The notes below the pieces were generated by a model. The model was not told where the DNA came from, searched no databases, and saw only the letters and a program-made list of their open reading frames with translations. A stretch of DNA of 64,000 nt from positions 412,238-476,237 of the forward strand of contig NZ_JOKH01000004.1 in NCBI RefSeq assembly GCF_000722635.1, in the 5' to 3' direction. The stretch's first letter is position 1. Every line of letters starts with the position of its first letter. Positions 42,401 to 51,714 of this stretch are shown here, piece by piece. Position numbers and translations under genes: made by a program. The DNA comes from Endozoicomonas numazuensis (GTDB taxonomy: Bacteria > Pseudomonadota > Gammaproteobacteria > Pseudomonadales > Endozoicomonadaceae).

Positions 42401-43756
42401 TCACTTATATTGATTAAACAATTCGGCTTTGTCTTCTTTCTCCTGTTTCAGAGTCATGGCCAGAAACAGAATGGCCATAAAACACGCGGCCAGAATGAGC
42501 ATAAAGCCACCGCTCCAGCCCATTGAATCGACAATAACCCCCATGGCCAGATTGGCAAACAAGGCGCCGCCGAGGTAACCAAACAGCCCGGTAAGACCTG
42601 TCGCGGTTCCCGTTGCTTTCTTGGGAGCTGAGTCGGCTGCTTGTAGGCCGACCAGAACCACCGGGCCGTAAATGAGGAAGCCAACAAATATCAGACAGAG
42701 GTTGTCAATCATTGGGTAGCCGGCCGGGTTTTGCCAGTAAATGATAATCGCCACGCAGACAAAGGCCATCATCCACATACTGACAGGTGCCCTACAGCCT
42801 TTGAAGTAGCGATCGCTGGCCCAGCCACATAGAAGAATGCCGGGAATGCCCGCGAACTCATAAAGGAAGTAGGCCCAGCCACTTTGAGCCATTGAAAAAC
42901 CTTTGACTTCTTTCAGGTAAGTGGGAGCCCAGTCCAGTACGCCGTAGCGAACCAGATAGACAAAGACGTTAGCCAGTGAGAGGTACCAGAGCAGTTTATT
43001 ATTGAAAACGTATTTAAAGAAGATGTCTCGGGCTGACATCTCCTGCTCATGATGATGTTCATCATAGGATTTGAGCTTATCTCCACTCCAGGCTTCGATA
43101 CTGGGCAGACCACAGGACTGGGGAGTATCTCTTAACAACGTCCAGGTAATGCCTGCCAGAACCAGTGCGACAACACCATGGAACCAGAGTTGTGATTGCC
43201 AGTCGCCAAACAGGTAGACAGCGAAAATAGCCATGGGGCCGACTAAACCGGCACCGAGGTTATGGGACGTGTTCCAGTACGCCCATTTAACGCCCCTTTC
43301 CCGCACGGAAAACCAGTGCGTCATAACCCGGCTGCCCGCCGGATAGCCCATGCCCTGGAACCAGCCGTTTAGAAACAACAGCGCAAACATTGAGGTCACT
43401 GAAGCGGTGGCAAAGGGGGCTATTCCCATAAATATCATGGTCAGGGCCGAGAGAATCAGGCCGATGCTCATGAACTTCCGGGCGTCACTACGATCAGACA
43501 AGTTACCCATCAGGAACTTGCTAAAGCCATAAGCAAAAGAAACGGCTGAAAGCGCAAGACCCAGCTCTGACTTGGTAAAGCCCTGCTCAATCAAGTTGGG
43601 CATGGCCAAAGAGAAATTCTTACGAATCAGGTAATAAGCGGCATAACCAACAATGACACCGAGTAGAACCTGAGTACGAAGTTTCTTATAGGTTTCATCG
43701 ACTTCTTTTGACGCAATCTGCTCCTGGTGGGCAGGAGGACTGAGAAACCCCAGCAT
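42401..43756 (-). CDS. glpT: Glycerol-3-phosphate:phosphate antiporter GlpT
   Basis: A 451-residue MFS protein of the organophosphate:phosphate antiporter group. GlpT signatures are present: YKKLRTQVLLGVIVGYAAYYLIRKNFSLAMP at the first helix, MGNLSDRSDARKFM in the loop 2-3, and FLNGWFQGMGYPAGSRVMTHWFS near residue 130, with the Arg pair that binds phosphate. Twelve helices are visible. A hairpin TTCAGTC/GACTGAA (43811-43828) lies in the upstream region. No glpD, glpK or glpQ is in the window. Confidence 0.95.
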   Translation of the reverse strand: MLGFLSPPAHQEQIASKEVDETYKKLRTQVLLGVIVGYAAYYLIRKNFSLAMPNLIEQGFTKSELGLALSAVSFAYGFSKFLMGNLSDRSDARKFMSIGLILSALTMIFMGIAPFATASVTSMFALLFLNGWFQGMGYPAGSRVMTHWFSVRERGVKWAYWNTSHNLGAGLVGPMAIFAVYLFGDWQSQLWFHGVVALVLAGITWTLLRDTPQSCGLPSIEAWSGDKLKSYDEHHHEQEMSARDIFFKYVFNNKLLWYLSLANVFVYLVRYGVLDWAPTYLKEVKGFSMAQSGWAYFLYEFAGIPGILLCGWASDRYFKGCRAPVSMWMMAFVCVAIIIYWQNPAGYPMIDNLCLIFVGFLIYGPVVLVGLQAADSAPKKATGTATGLTGLFGYLGGALFANLAMGVIVDSMGWSGGFMLILAACFMAILFLAMTLKQEKEDKAELFNQYK

Positions 43757-44191
43757 ATGACGTGCTCCCGAACTGTTTTCGCTATAGCCATTTACCCGGA
43801 AGCAATCACGTTCAGTCTTTCGACTGAAAAAGTGTCGTCAGGGCAGCCAAATGTTACGGCGTAGATTCCTTGAGCCGGCATTAAGCTCCATGGCTGAATG
43901 ATCTGGAACAGCTTCTCTCTTAATACTGTGAGTATCATTAATACCAAAGTACGACACAGTGATGCTCATAGTGCATGACTGCAAGAGAGAAAGTCTGCCT
44001 TATAAGTTCCACAAGGGGTGTGTTCAAACAATCCTGTGGACACTTAACCAGAACAATTCCAGTTCAGATCTACGATTTAGCAAGTCGAATGTTCAAAAAA
44101 TACTGTCATGAGGAGAAAAGAACTGCGATAAGCCGACGAGCAATATGCGTTTTCTGAGTTAAGTGGAGCTATCGTTCATTTTTGTATAGTT
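43757..44191. promoter_or_regulatory. Upstream region of glpT without genes
   Basis: 435 bases with no convincing gene. It holds a perfect 7-bp palindromic hairpin (TTCAGTC TTTC GACTGAA, 43811-43828), 54 bases before the glpT start, which could be an operator. One 60-codon frame (43975-44157) has no Shine-Dalgarno and no protein character. Confidence 0.4.
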
Positions 44192-44929
44192 TCAGATGTT
44201 ATAGCTATCAATCATGGTCTGAATTTCACCGGACTGGTGCATTTTCTCCAGCGTCTTATTTAACTGATCAATCACTTTCTGATCGGTGTCTTTGTTCATG
44301 GCCAGCCAAAGATTACTTTTGTTAAAAGTATGGACAGGGGTCACAGGAACCTTGAAGTTTGCTGCTACATAAGGCGCGGTGAGAGAGCTGGATGCCCAGA
44401 ACTGAATTTGCCCCAGCTTGAGGCGGACAACATTAACCGCATCGTTCTGTGCCGGTTCAATAGTGATGCCTTGCTCAACGAGATAGTCAGTAATTCCGTC
44501 AAATACAAATGAACCTACTTTGTAGTTGTGCAACTCCTTCAGCGTTTCGATTTTGATCTCATTATCAGCCGATGCCAGCAGGACCCAGTCTTCTTCATAA
44601 AGTGGCCCAACCCATTTGAACTGACTCTCTCGCTCAGGTGTTCGGAAAGTGGAGTAAACACCGGTGGACATTTCATTGATAGCGGTATCGTAGGCTTTGT
44701 CCCAGTCACTCATGAGAGTGAAACGAACGTTGTAGCCGTTCTCTTTAAACAGGCTTCTCATTATGTCAGTTGCGAATCCGGATACCCGATCATTACGGGC
44801 ATAGGACGTGCCATTACTGGTCATGTTCAAAGGAGGGAAGTTTTCTGTTACCAGATGGAAGTCGGCGGCAACGATTGATTGGGAAAGCATCATGCCCAAC
44901 AGAAGGGAAAGAATGTTTTTACGACTCAT
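44192..44929 (-). CDS. Periplasmic substrate-binding protein (SBP family 3-like)
   Basis: A 245-residue exported protein with a signal peptide (ILSLLLGMMLSQSIVAA). The mature part follows the amino-acid-binding/SBP_bac_3 pattern: FHLVTENFPPLNM, VSGFATDIMRSLFKENGYNVRFTLM near 50, YDTAINEMSTGVYSTFRTPERE near 85, and EEDWVLLAS near 112. AAAGGACC is seen upstream of the start. No permease or ATPase genes lie next to it, so it may serve as an orphan binding protein or act with a sensor. Confidence 0.9.
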   Translation of the reverse strand: MSRKNILSLLLGMMLSQSIVAADFHLVTENFPPLNMTSNGTSYARNDRVSGFATDIMRSLFKENGYNVRFTLMSDWDKAYDTAINEMSTGVYSTFRTPERESQFKWVGPLYEEDWVLLASADNEIKIETLKELHNYKVGSFVFDGITDYLVEQGITIEPAQNDAVNVVRLKLGQIQFWASSSLTAPYVAANFKVPVTPVHTFNKSNLWLAMNKDTDQKVIDQLNKTLEKMHQSGEIQTMIDSYNI

Positions 44930-45390
44930 GACTATCAGGTCCTTTTCTATTTTCAGGTTTCAGCTTGGTAGTAAAACCTGACCATTTGTTCGAATTATTA
45001 TTGCGAGCAGGATTATAAGGGAGAGTCTGTCAGGAAAGGAATGGTTAATAAGAAATTCAAAGCTGATTAGAGACCGGGTCGCAAAGCTTGCAAGCATGCT
45101 GATCCAAAACCTCATGGGGTGAAATCAGTCAGGGTCTGAATGGCCAGGTTCCTCAGGCTGTCAGGGAGAATTTGCTGGAGATCAAAATAAGCTCACTCAA
45201 TGAAATATGGTTTTACAGAGGCCGAACGGAAAGATCTTGTTTACACTATTACTGTTAAAAGCAAGTCTAATGGAGTCGAAATTATGACTCATGGTTGTTC
45301 TTTTGTCCGGTTTTATATACGACACTCCTGTTACCTGTAAGTGCTATTCGTTAAGACATTCTTTGAATCCTCAAGGTAAGGTAGTTCGTA
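44930..45390. other. Gene-free interval upstream of the host-attachment family gene
   Basis: 461 bases, AT-moderate, with no supported gene. TTGTTTACACTATTACTGTTA (first 20 bases at 45236-45255) resembles promoter sequence, but no clear -10/-35 pair stands out. Confidence 0.3.
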
Positions 45391-45837
45391 ATGAAGAAAT
45401 CCTGGGTACTGGTCGCTGATAACAGTCAGGCGCGTGTTTATGAGCTTTCGATTAAACCGGTTCAGCTCACACTGCTGGATCAGCATGATCATCCGGAAGG
45501 GAAGTGGCGAAATCAGGAGCTGGTATCAGACCGGGCAGGCAGTACGCCTTCAGCATTGGGAAAAATGGCTAATAGGGCAGTAGGTACTGATGTATCGCCC
45601 AAAGAAACAGAATCCTCCAATTTTGCCAGAGAACTGGCTGGGTCAATCAATCATGCCTATGACCTGAATCGCTTCAAATCACTGCAAATCTGCTCTCCAC
45701 CCAAACTGTTGGGTGAGATACAGCCTAACTTGAAGAAAGGGATTACGATCGAGAAAAAGGTTAATAAAGATTTGGTCAGGGAAGATGAAGACGGGATTCT
45801 CAAGTACCTCTATACTTGCGAGTTTCCTGCAGACTGA
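45391..45837 (+). CDS. Host attachment family protein (AtsE-like, PF10116)
   Basis: A 148-residue cytosolic protein. The opening WVLVADNSQARVYEL, the HPEGKWRNQELVSDRAGSTPS block near 30-50, SSNFARELAGSINHAYDLNRF near 82 and LQICSPPKLLGEIQPNL near 105, followed by VNKDLV, match the family first described from Agrobacterium attachment mutants. The fold is related to eRF1/baeRF domains, and a link to attachment is by family name only. AAGGTAAGG precedes the start. It is followed by a hairpin without a T-run at 45854-45878. Confidence 0.88.
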   Translation: MKKSWVLVADNSQARVYELSIKPVQLTLLDQHDHPEGKWRNQELVSDRAGSTPSALGKMANRAVGTDVSPKETESSNFARELAGSINHAYDLNRFKSLQICSPPKLLGEIQPNLKKGITIEKKVNKDLVREDEDGILKYLYTCEFPAD

Positions 45838-45853
45838 ATCGCACCCTCCTTAG

Positions 45854-45878
45854 GCAATGGCCCAAGGCTGGCCATTGC
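45854..45878. terminator. Hairpin after the host-attachment family gene
   Basis: A 9-bp perfect stem (GCAATGGCC / GGCCATTGC) with a 7-base loop, 17 bases after the stop. No T-run follows, so a Rho-independent role is uncertain. Confidence 0.45.
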
Positions 45879-45947
45879 TGAAATCGCTCTGTTTCTCATC
45901 AGTTCATTCCAGTAGACTGCTATGGTTTATCCTTTGATGCAGGCTTT

Positions 45948-46250
45948 ATGAACTGGTTCGTTTATATCATTCTGGCAAGTAACAATAGTCTGTACACCGG
46001 CATTACCACGAATGTTGAGCGTCGGTGGAAAGAGCATTCTGGTGAGAAAAAAGGTGGAGCCCGGTTTTTTTATGGTAAACGGCCTGTTGCTCTGATGTAT
46101 GTGGAAGAAGGTCATGACCGTTCAACGGCAGGAAAGCGGGAAGTGGCTATTAAAAAAATGACTCGTGTTCAGAAAGAAGCACTGCTCAAGGAAAAAAAGA
46201 ACAAGGCTTCGAACTATACAGAAGCCTTGCCAGTAGGGACTAAACTTTGA
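45948..46250 (+). CDS. GIY-YIG nuclease-domain protein (YhbQ/UPF0213 family)
   Basis: A 100-residue protein consisting of a GIY-YIG domain. VYIILASNNSLYTGITTNVERRWKEHS carries the VYI...YTGI forms of the GIY/YIG strands and the catalytic Arg. RPVALMYVEEGHDRSTAGKRE carries the catalytic Glu, followed by the Lys-rich helix IKKMTR. Members cut or nick branched or damaged DNA; YhbQ acts in the cytosol. CAGG precedes the ATG. It is single and convergent with the lipoprotein gene. Confidence 0.9.
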   Translation: MNWFVYIILASNNSLYTGITTNVERRWKEHSGEKKGGARFFYGKRPVALMYVEEGHDRSTAGKREVAIKKMTRVQKEALLKEKKNKASNYTEALPVGTKL

Positions 46251-46253
46251 GTG

Positions 46254-46297
46254 CAAGAAAAACCTTTCATCATCGCGGGGATAAAAGATTTTTCTTG
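46254..46297. terminator. Convergent terminator between GIY-YIG and lipoprotein genes
   Basis: CAAGAAAAA-C-CTTT pairs with AAAG-A-TTTTTCTTG around a G/C-containing loop, directly between the two convergent stops. It has T-rich arms on both strands. Confidence 0.55.
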
Positions 46298-46305
46298 ATC
46301 AATGG

Positions 46306-47766
46306 TTACTCTTTGTCGACTGCAGCTACCACTCCTGTTCGGATACCTACGTAAGCTGCGCCATTGGGTCCCAAGACCACTGGTGCTGTTACGCTGGAGA
46401 GTGTGTCCAGCATACCACCGGTTCCCGTGCCAATCAGGCGGTCAAACTTCTCTTCACCGGTGTTAAAGTCCAGAGCGGTGAGGTACCAGCCACCCAGACG
46501 GTCTTCTTCATTCTGCTTTTTGAAGGTATAAAAGTAGAGCAGACCGGTTGCGGTAGAAAGCCTTGGCAGAGATTGAGACAGCAGGTCAGATTCCCAGGTT
46601 ACGTCACAGCCACTGCGATCTTCACGAACATCAATTCTTGTAACGCCAGGCGAAGTTTCCAGAGCATTGCCTGAATAAACATGTCCGTAGTCGTTTTGCA
46701 CGACGATGGCATTTCCATGAACGAGCAGAGAATTCTCGGTCGCGCTTTTACCCGGTTTGAAAATGGGAATCTCACAAACCTGTCTATCGCCCTGAATCGT
46801 TTTATTTCGCTGATAGACCACTACATTGGTTGATGGGTAACCATCATCCGCAATGGTCACAAGGTCTTCTCCAATCAGTGTGGGCGAGGTACCTGAACCA
46901 TGGGAGAGCGTACCGGGCTTTTGCTCTTCACCACGATTATACGGCTGACGCCAGGTGTATACGGGCTTGCGGGTTTTCTCATCAATCTGGAATTGATAGA
47001 GGGCATGAGTTGAAACGATATACACACCTTCTTCATCTACAGCGAAAGAGTTCTGGATAACTTCACCTTCCTCTTCCATCTTGTAGGTATAGAACTCGCC
47101 GGTCTTTTTATCCCGGTATCCCATATAGCCATTGCTGGTCACGAACCAGAGGTTACCCTGCCAGTCAGGCATAATGTCGTGAATGTTACTGCCTTCAGGC
47201 ATTACCCCTTCCAGGCTGTATTCTTCTGCGACCACCCATTGAGCTTGTGTGCCTGATTCATCCAGTTCCAGAATCTTGATGGTGTCGTCTGCCGGCGCAA
47301 GAATCGGACGATCCTGATTATCAAGGTGGAAGTAACCACCTCCACTGTTGTCCCGGCTTCTCTTTCTTGGCATGTCGTAGCGGGCAATAGTTTCCAGAGT
47401 ATCAGGGTCCAGAAGATGGAGCTCAACACCGGTAAATTTGATGCTGACGGTAATCAACCGGCCTTTGGAATCGAAAGAGATATTGGGTGCCACACCCAGA
47501 ATACTACTGAAAACCCGGTGTGTAGCTTCAGTATTATTGCCCAGTGGTCCCGGATAAGTGCTCTGGTTTCGGTTGTAAGAGCCACCGTGCATACTGCTTC
47601 TTTCGGACTCTGCCAGCCAGGGATTATCAGGCTGCTGATCTTCTGCCAGTGGAGTGGCTTTAACCGCACTTCCCATGGTTGAAGGGACATCATTGGTACT
47701 GCATCCGGCAAGGATTACAGAAGCTGACAACACGGCACTGGCCAGTAATTTTTTCTGAATATCCAT
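46306..47766 (-). CDS. Predicted beta-propeller lipoprotein
   Basis: A 486-residue lipoprotein with signal peptide and lipobox LAGC (Cys at about 22). The body is a repeat of four-stranded blades: phrases such as SFDSKGRLITVSIKFTGVEL, LDNQDRPILAPADDTIKIL and DWQGNLWFVTSNGYMGY show the regular G/D-turn-W/I/V pattern of WD/PQQ-like propellers. An individual family is not recognised. It lies 102 bases downstream of the molybdopterin oxidoreductase gene on the same strand. A propeller anchored in the outer or inner membrane may act as partner or electron/substrate handler for that enzyme (inference). Confidence 0.75.
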   Translation of the reverse strand: MDIQKKLLASAVLSASVILAGCSTNDVPSTMGSAVKATPLAEDQQPDNPWLAESERSSMHGGSYNRNQSTYPGPLGNNTEATHRVFSSILGVAPNISFDSKGRLITVSIKFTGVELHLLDPDTLETIARYDMPRKRSRDNSGGGYFHLDNQDRPILAPADDTIKILELDESGTQAQWVVAEEYSLEGVMPEGSNIHDIMPDWQGNLWFVTSNGYMGYRDKKTGEFYTYKMEEEGEVIQNSFAVDEEGVYIVSTHALYQFQIDEKTRKPVYTWRQPYNRGEEQKPGTLSHGSGTSPTLIGEDLVTIADDGYPSTNVVVYQRNKTIQGDRQVCEIPIFKPGKSATENSLLVHGNAIVVQNDYGHVYSGNALETSPGVTRIDVREDRSGCDVTWESDLLSQSLPRLSTATGLLYFYTFKKQNEEDRLGGWYLTALDFNTGEEKFDRLIGTGTGGMLDTLSSVTAPVVLGPNGAAYVGIRTGVVAAVDKE

Positions 47767-47868
47767 ATTAACTGCTTTTTCTTGTTATTAATGCAATCCC
47801 CGGGAAGCTGGCAGACCTCTGTCCTTAACGGTTTTAGTCTGTCTGCTTCCCCGGGCTGAAAGATTTTC

Positions 47869-50067
47869 TCAGGAGGCTACTGCCACCCTTTTGAGTTCAA
47901 CTTTTACAGGGACACCATGCACCACGGCATTACTTGTCAGTTCATCCACAACTTTTTCGTTAGTGATGTCGTTCAGACTTGCACCCGGGTGAGCCTCAGC
48001 CACTCTCTTACGTGTACCTTTACGGTTATGTCCCCAGGAGTGAGGCAGACTGACAACACCGGGCATGATGGTGTCAGTAATCTCAACAGGCACTTCTATG
48101 CTGCCTACAGCAGAAGTGACGGTCACCGTACTGTTCTGGTTAATACTGCGCTTTTCAGCGTCTTTCGGATGTATCAATAAAGTACAGGCGTGTTTTCCTT
48201 TTACCAGACGTTCACTGTTGTGCATCCAGCCCAGAGTACGATGAGTCAGTCGGCTGATGATGGTCATATCAAACTCGGTATCCTGGTCCATCTGTTCCTG
48301 GATTCCGCCATAGAAGCGATCGTAGAGCCTGGGTAAATCATCCAGATAAAAGTCCGGAGCCAGATCAATCTTTTTATCTTTAGTGAAAATTCTTTCAGGA
48401 AGGCTGCGTTGTAATGGCCCCAAATACACTCCGCCAGGGTTATCCTTCAGCTTTTTCAGCGTCAGGCCATCTTTAAACGGATTAAGACCAGGGCCATACG
48501 GACCAAATCTTAGGCCCAGGGCCACAATTCTATCCGGGGTCAAAGCAATATCCACAAGCTTGCTGACGGCTTTGACCTGAAGTTTTTCCTTAAATCCTGA
48601 AGCCCTTTTGGCAGCCACTCTTTTCAGCAATTCGCGGATGATTTCGAAATCGGTATAACCCTTGCCTTCAGGCTTGAAAAGTCGAGGCGAGTATTTAGAC
48701 CAGTTTATGGTGTCGTATGTATGGTAGAACAGGTCATAATGACTTTTCTCAAATGGCCCAACCGGCGGCAGGATGATATCCGCGTGTTTAGTGGTTTCTG
48801 TCAGATAAAAATCAACAGAAATCATGAAATCAAGCTGGTCAAAAGCCTCTTCCAGCAGTTTTCCATTCGCCATTGACAGGACCGGGTTGCCAGAGAGCGC
48901 AATGAGTCCTCTGATCTGCCCTTCTCCCGGGGTCATTATTTCTTCTGCCATTACGCAGAGGGGTAATTCGCCTGCAAATTCAGGACGCTGACTGACCCGG
49001 CTGCGAAAAGCATTAAAAGTGAACTGTCCCTGTTTAGCTTGTAAGCCCACCGTATCAATTGCGTTCAGGGGGAACATCAATCCTCCTGGTTCATCCATAT
49101 TGCCTGTGATGATATTGACGACTTGCATTAGCCAGTTACAAAGTCCACCGAACTCCACCATGGACAGTCCGGTTCTGCCATAGCAAATGGCTGATTCAGC
49201 GGTGGCCAGCTCAACGGCTATGCGTTGAATTTCTTCTGCCGCAATGCCAGTGATTTTCTCAATAGTCGCCATATCAAACGGCTTAAGTGCCGACACTACT
49301 TTATCCCAGCCTTTGATATGAGCTTCCAGGCGGCCAGGTGTGGCCAGGCCTTTTTCAAATATTGTATTAATAATGCCAATCAGAAAGAGGGCGTCGGTAT
49401 TGGGCTTGATAAAGTGATGCTCGTCGACATAGTCGGCCGATTCATTTCTTCGAGGATCAATGAGAACGGTTTTACCGCCCCGGGCGCTGATCTCTTTGAA
49501 CTTTTTCTGTGGGTTGGCGCCGGTAGACATCATGGCACCGTTAGAAATCTTGGGGTTTGTACCTAGCATCAAAAAGTAATGGGTTCTATCGATATCCGGT
49601 ACGGTAGCAAAATAGGGATGCCCGAGCATGAACTGCCAGGCGTAGTTATGAGGAATTTGGTCGACAGTGGAGCCTGTGAAAATATTTTCTGTTTTCAACA
49701 TTTCCCTGAGAGGTGCAATACCAATCAGTGAGCCCAGATTATGTGCAATGCTGCGACCCATGTAGGAGGCTACAGAGTTGTAACCATGTTTTTTCTGGGA
49801 GCTGACAATTTTTTCTGCAGCAAACTCAAACGCTTCTTCCCAGCTGACTTCCTGCCACTCACCATTCACTTTACGAATGGGGGCTTTCAAGCGATCCTGA
49901 TCGGTATGAACATCTTGAAGACCCGTCGCTTTCGGACAGATATTCCCTTTGCTGAGAACATCGTTAGGGTCACCTTTGATGGAAAGGATCTTGTCTCCCT
50001 CATACTCAACGGCAATTCCACACATGGTTTCGCACAGGTGACAGGTTCGGAAGTGCGTCTTGCTCAT
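47869..50067 (-). CDS. Molybdopterin-dependent oxidoreductase (DMSO reductase family)
   Basis: A 732-residue catalytic subunit. The N-terminal [4Fe-4S] site is formed by CHLCETMC (Cys9, 12, 16) and Cys44 in GNICPKA. The middle domains bind bis-MGD (e.g. GSTVDQIPHNYAW near 130, LMLGTNPKISNGAMMS near 167, IDPRRNESADY near 205). The C-terminal dinucleotide-binding domain begins near 615 (RLTHRTLGWMHNSERLVKG). No twin-arginine signal is present, so the enzyme is cytosolic or needs a partner. The substrate is not readable; formate- or aldehyde-type relatives are similar. It uses the Moco pathway represented at 8.7-11.9 kb. Confidence 0.92.
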   Translation of the reverse strand: MSKTHFRTCHLCETMCGIAVEYEGDKILSIKGDPNDVLSKGNICPKATGLQDVHTDQDRLKAPIRKVNGEWQEVSWEEAFEFAAEKIVSSQKKHGYNSVASYMGRSIAHNLGSLIGIAPLREMLKTENIFTGSTVDQIPHNYAWQFMLGHPYFATVPDIDRTHYFLMLGTNPKISNGAMMSTGANPQKKFKEISARGGKTVLIDPRRNESADYVDEHHFIKPNTDALFLIGIINTIFEKGLATPGRLEAHIKGWDKVVSALKPFDMATIEKITGIAAEEIQRIAVELATAESAICYGRTGLSMVEFGGLCNWLMQVVNIITGNMDEPGGLMFPLNAIDTVGLQAKQGQFTFNAFRSRVSQRPEFAGELPLCVMAEEIMTPGEGQIRGLIALSGNPVLSMANGKLLEEAFDQLDFMISVDFYLTETTKHADIILPPVGPFEKSHYDLFYHTYDTINWSKYSPRLFKPEGKGYTDFEIIRELLKRVAAKRASGFKEKLQVKAVSKLVDIALTPDRIVALGLRFGPYGPGLNPFKDGLTLKKLKDNPGGVYLGPLQRSLPERIFTKDKKIDLAPDFYLDDLPRLYDRFYGGIQEQMDQDTEFDMTIISRLTHRTLGWMHNSERLVKGKHACTLLIHPKDAEKRSINQNSTVTVTSAVGSIEVPVEITDTIMPGVVSLPHSWGHNRKGTRKRVAEAHPGASLNDITNEKVVDELTSNAVVHGVPVKVELKRVAVAS

Positions 50068-50211
50068 GACAGCCTCTGCATATACGACTATTGTTGTTGT
50101 TATTATTTAATCACTGGGTATTAAGTTTGGAATATATAGGTATAGATACAGTTAATCAAATTTTTTTAAGTCTTTTCAGTATGAGTGAAGCGAAGACCTG
50201 AAGGCTTAACC

Positions 50212-51708
50212 ATGAGAGTTGTTATCAAAGTGACAAATAATTCAGGTGAGAAGGAAGATTTTTTATCCAGCGACTATCTTGATGGGGGAAAACTTTTCAT
50301 CGAATCAGAGAGCAGGGATGTCTCTCTATATAGTAGAGAGAGTCCCTTGTTGAATCGACATTGGCTTTTAGTGTTTTTGATGAGTTCTTGTATCAGTCTG
50401 GCAAGTGACCAGTCGCTCACTCTCCGATCTAACAGCTTCAGGCTGCTTGAGTTGTTTTTACTGTATTCCTACCTGGGTCAAGAGCGGTCTTATGACCCGA
50501 TAGTTTCTACAGGCATGCCCGTTGATGAAATATCGTATAGCTGGGCATTGAGTCAGACGACATCGGAAGATTTGTTTGTGTATCTCTGTTCGACGAGTCA
50601 GTCACCCTTACATTTTCTTGAGATGAATGGGGTTGAGCAGACGATTATGGGTGAACTTGTTTTTTATAAGATCAGTGTGAATCAGGACGAAGAAGCCCTT
50701 TCCGGCCAGAAGAAATTATCGCTAATGAACCCTCAGGATTTACTTAGAGCATGCAGCGGTTTGAAAGTGGGGTCTCACACATTGCCTTTGGGAGTGGAGA
50801 CCTCTGTATTGACTGATAATGTCTGGGATGAAGTTGATAAGGTCAGATTGAACATCAACAGGGATTACTGGCAGCTTAACAGTGCAGGTGGCTATCAGAC
50901 AGTCATTGAAGCGCCCCTGAAATCTAAAAAAGGTCAACGTCGCGGTGACAAAGTGAGTTTATTGGCGGCGGAGGGGGGGGAAAGCTCTGAGCCTGAAAAG
51001 AAAGAGCGACCGAAAAAAAACAAGAAAGAAGCCAGCAAGAGTGGGGAAGACCCCAACCGCCCACCTCCTCGTGAGGATGAGGGAGAAAAAGCCGAGCTTT
51101 TGGTTAGTCTTGAAAGTCAGTTGTTTGATTTGCTCCAGCAGCCTGAGAATATCGAGTTTCTTGCCCAGCAATTGATGGCTGAGTTTTCTGTGCAACCTGA
51201 AGGTCTGGCTCTGTTTGTTCAGATGCATGGATTAGATGAGATTGTGGGGTTGAGTCAGGGGTACTCCATTGATGTATGGAGAAAACTCTTACTCTGGTTG
51301 AAAGATAATGGCAAAACAGTCGTAGGTAGCTTTCTCCGGCATTTTTATGTAGGAGAGCAGCCAGATGAAAGACTGAAGCGGGCTATTGTCAATGCAGTCA
51401 GTCAGGCTTCGGTATCAAACACCCAGGTTTTTACACATCCGGTTTCTGAGATCAGTAATGTTGCTATGGCTATGTTTCCTGGTGTTTTACCAGAATTTAT
51501 TAATCAGTTTGCCGATCAGCAGCAGATTCCCTTGCCAGGTCACTACAGTGTTTTGACCTGGGTAGTGATTCTGCACTGGCTGCAAAGCCATCCGGGGGCA
51601 GTTGCCCAATGGATGTCAATCGCAACCATGAGAAATAGCCGGGGTAAGATGCAGAAGCTGAAGGATTATATACGGCCTTCCGAAAGGCCCAGAGAACCGG
51701 GCCCCTGA
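50212..51708 (+). CDS. Hypothetical protein with G8 tract and two death-fold-like repeats
   Basis: A 498-residue protein without a recognised family. The start is the ATG at 50212 with AAGG eight bases before (a GTG at 50185 is also open). A hydrophobic segment (WLLVFLMSSCISLAS) lies near residues 50-65. A run of eight G (50973-50980; Gly-Gly-Glu near residue 255) precedes a K/E-rich linker (EKKERPKKNKKEASK). The C-terminal half holds two similar stretches, around residues 315-400 and 410-490. Each has a Tyr five residues before a Trp (351/356 and 445/450), then LLLWLKDNGKTV or VILHWLQSHPGAV, a pattern like six-helix death-fold modules. Death-fold identity is a hypothesis. Confidence 0.7.
   Translation: MRVVIKVTNNSGEKEDFLSSDYLDGGKLFIESESRDVSLYSRESPLLNRHWLLVFLMSSCISLASDQSLTLRSNSFRLLELFLLYSYLGQERSYDPIVSTGMPVDEISYSWALSQTTSEDLFVYLCSTSQSPLHFLEMNGVEQTIMGELVFYKISVNQDEEALSGQKKLSLMNPQDLLRACSGLKVGSHTLPLGVETSVLTDNVWDEVDKVRLNINRDYWQLNSAGGYQTVIEAPLKSKKGQRRGDKVSLLAAEGGESSEPEKKERPKKNKKEASKSGEDPNRPPPREDEGEKAELLVSLESQLFDLLQQPENIEFLAQQLMAEFSVQPEGLALFVQMHGLDEIVGLSQGYSIDVWRKLLLWLKDNGKTVVGSFLRHFYVGEQPDERLKRAIVNAVSQASVSNTQVFTHPVSEISNVAMAMFPGVLPEFINQFADQQQIPLPGHYSVLTWVVILHWLQSHPGAVAQWMSIATMRNSRGKMQKLKDYIRPSERPREPGP
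50973..50980 (+). repeat. G8 homopolymer inside the hypothetical gene
   Basis: Eight consecutive G in the codons for Glu-Gly-Gly-Glu, directly upstream of the charged linker. Tract length and placement are the same as at 34735-34742. Confidence 0.7.
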
Positions 51709-51714
51709 ATAAGA

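Noticed and set aside
43975-44157. 60-codon frame between glpT and the binding-protein gene
   Set aside because: No supporting signal; likely chance.
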